Below are positions 63,059 through 64,000 of a stretch of DNA of 64,000 bases, one piece after another. The notes beneath the pieces are model-generated. The model was not told the DNA's origin. It searched no databases and worked only from the letters and a program-made list of their open reading frames with translations. Each line of letters starts with the position of its first letter. Within the stretch, counting starts at the first letter, position 1. A program made the translations under genes and the position numbers. The DNA is from Nostoc sp. TCL26-01 (lineage in GTDB: Bacteria > Cyanobacteriota > Cyanobacteriia > Cyanobacteriales > Nostocaceae). The DNA lies in assembly GCF_013393945.1 (NCBI RefSeq), contig NZ_CP040297.1, forward strand, positions 1,504,804 through 1,568,803, written 5' to 3'.

Positions 63059-64000
63059 GGTATGAAAATCCTGATAATTTCTAAATCGCTTTTCTTCATC
63101 TTCAATTAATGTATATAATTTTCTTTAAAGAAAATAATTAGGAGCTACGCACTTACCACAAACCTCCCTAAGACTGCGTGAGTCCTATAATTGACTTAGT
63201 TCACAATCTTACGTATATTTTTTATTGATTTTTAGTCGCAAATTTGCTTTAATTCAGTAATTATACTGTGACAACATATATCTAATTTTCATATTAATTA
63301 AGGTGATGACTTCATGCTGGAGAATTCAATACAGCAAATATCAAGCTATCAGAACTGTTAACTAAATTCTGTAATACTTAGTGACTCAAATTTTGGCATC
63401 AATAGCAAAGTTCACTATTTGATGACATAAGTAATAAAACTTTTCAAAGAGTATAGGAATTAACTAATGATCACTTTACAGTAATGGGAAACTATATTTA
63501 AGTGAGTGCAGTCTACCTGCTTGATATGGAACTAGAAATGTTATTCACTAAAAATTTAATTTTTTCTTTCAAAGGGAGTAGTAACAGTCAACAGTAGAAT
63601 AATAGCTAATAAATTTCAGACTTTATTTTAATTAAAATTTGCTATGGATAAACTTTTCTCATTCAATACTGACTTGTTTATCCCTAGGCGAAATCTATGA
63701 AGTTCATCAAACTTATTTATGGATAGAAACAGTATGTGAACAATAAACTATGAGAAGCTAGCAATAAATCCATTCAGCAATCCTCTAAATTTTGACTCTT
63801 AACTGATTGTGCTGTATTCACAACCCACTATCAGTAGTCAGAACTAAAAACTCCACTCCATGTAAATAAATCTATGGAAAATCTATAGTAAATATTATTA
63901 CAGCAGATTGTGGGTAAATAAGTTACAAGATTTAAGAGTAAAGCATAAACCAAAAGGCTGGCAATTCTGTTCTCTGCTAGATACGTACAATCTGCCAGCC
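63059..64000. other. 942-bp AT-rich region without recognised gene
   Basis: No frame of 60 codons or more and no RNA gene recognised. It contains the 47-bp MITE-like element at 63140-63186 and, at its very end, an inverted repeat GGCTGGCA (63957-63964)/TGCCAGCC (63993-64000). It may be a long promoter or leader for a gene beyond the window. Confidence 0.5.
63140..63186. mobile_element. 47-bp MITE-like element with ATAATT flanks
   Basis: Ends AGGAGCTACGCA and TGCGTGAGTCCT are imperfect inverted repeats of the family seen at 13236-13379. ATAATT occurs directly on both sides (63134-63139 and 63187-63192). Confidence 0.65.

Overview
The window looks like chromosome from a filamentous, probably heterocyst-forming cyanobacterium of the Nostoc/Anabaena group. 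This is inferred from the very frequent octamer GCGATCGC (HIP1), many heptanucleotide STRR arrays, a clock-output kinase SasA, a CYP38/TLP40-type lumenal cyclophilin, XisI with a broken XisH, CHAT and caspase-like proteins, and abundant short palindromic repeats and MITEs. No rRNA, tRNA or CRISPR array was seen. Most of the sequence is housekeeping chromosome with small mobile elements between genes.

Layout. 1-5 kb: murC (cut by the window edge), nadD, gap2, thiL and a Uma2 protein. 5-9 kb: a LysR regulator divergent from an aspartoacylase-like gene, whose shared promoter (about 253 bp) has been copied in front of a small membrane-protein gene; then a DUF1036 protein. 9-15.3 kb: CYP38-like isomerase, efp and accB, an ArsR-type regulator, a GerMN lipid/secretory-type protein bounded by two related MITEs, and proS. 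15.4-17.2 kb: an IS200/IS605 element with divergent tnpA and tnpB. 17.3-25 kb: PlsC-like acyltransferase, an OLD-family ATPase/TOPRIM nuclease, Uma2, dnaX split by a frameshift in a C6 tract, and a small paralogue of the next gene. 25-29 kb: a 1265-residue TPR-CHAT protein in which the expected catalytic His is Gln. 29-33 kb: a membrane glycosyltransferase, an IS630-type element with a nonsense mutation, and related MITEs. 33-38.6 kb: an SDR, a J-domain/pentapeptide fusion, a zinc-ribbon membrane protein, a DAHP synthase with an elaborate leader, and a caspase/EF-hand/TPR protein. 38.9-50.7 kb: ilvC, aldo/keto reductase, DEAD-box helicase, pgeF, PLP decarboxylase, rbsK, nucleoside deaminase, uvrB, cobS. 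51-57 kb: a GGDEF response regulator, sasA, two exported proteins (one with an SLH domain), xisI and an xisH remnant. 57.3-63 kb: dxr and three multispanning membrane proteins of glycosyltransferase type. The last 0.94 kb has no recognisable gene.

The most striking item is the leader of the DAHP synthase gene (35188-35705). A near-consensus promoter is followed by two successive short reading frames rich in Phe, Tyr and Trp codons. Each is followed by its own intrinsic terminator, and each has an alternative pairing that would block that terminator. This reads as two ribosome-mediated transcription attenuators in series, sensing the three end products of the pathway whose first enzyme they precede. 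The DAHP synthase itself appears to be a bare type I-beta catalytic domain without the usual regulatory domain. Other items worth a second look are the copied LysR promoter, the dnaX frameshift, the CHAT protein with its small paralogue, and composite heptad repeats joined by a conserved connector.
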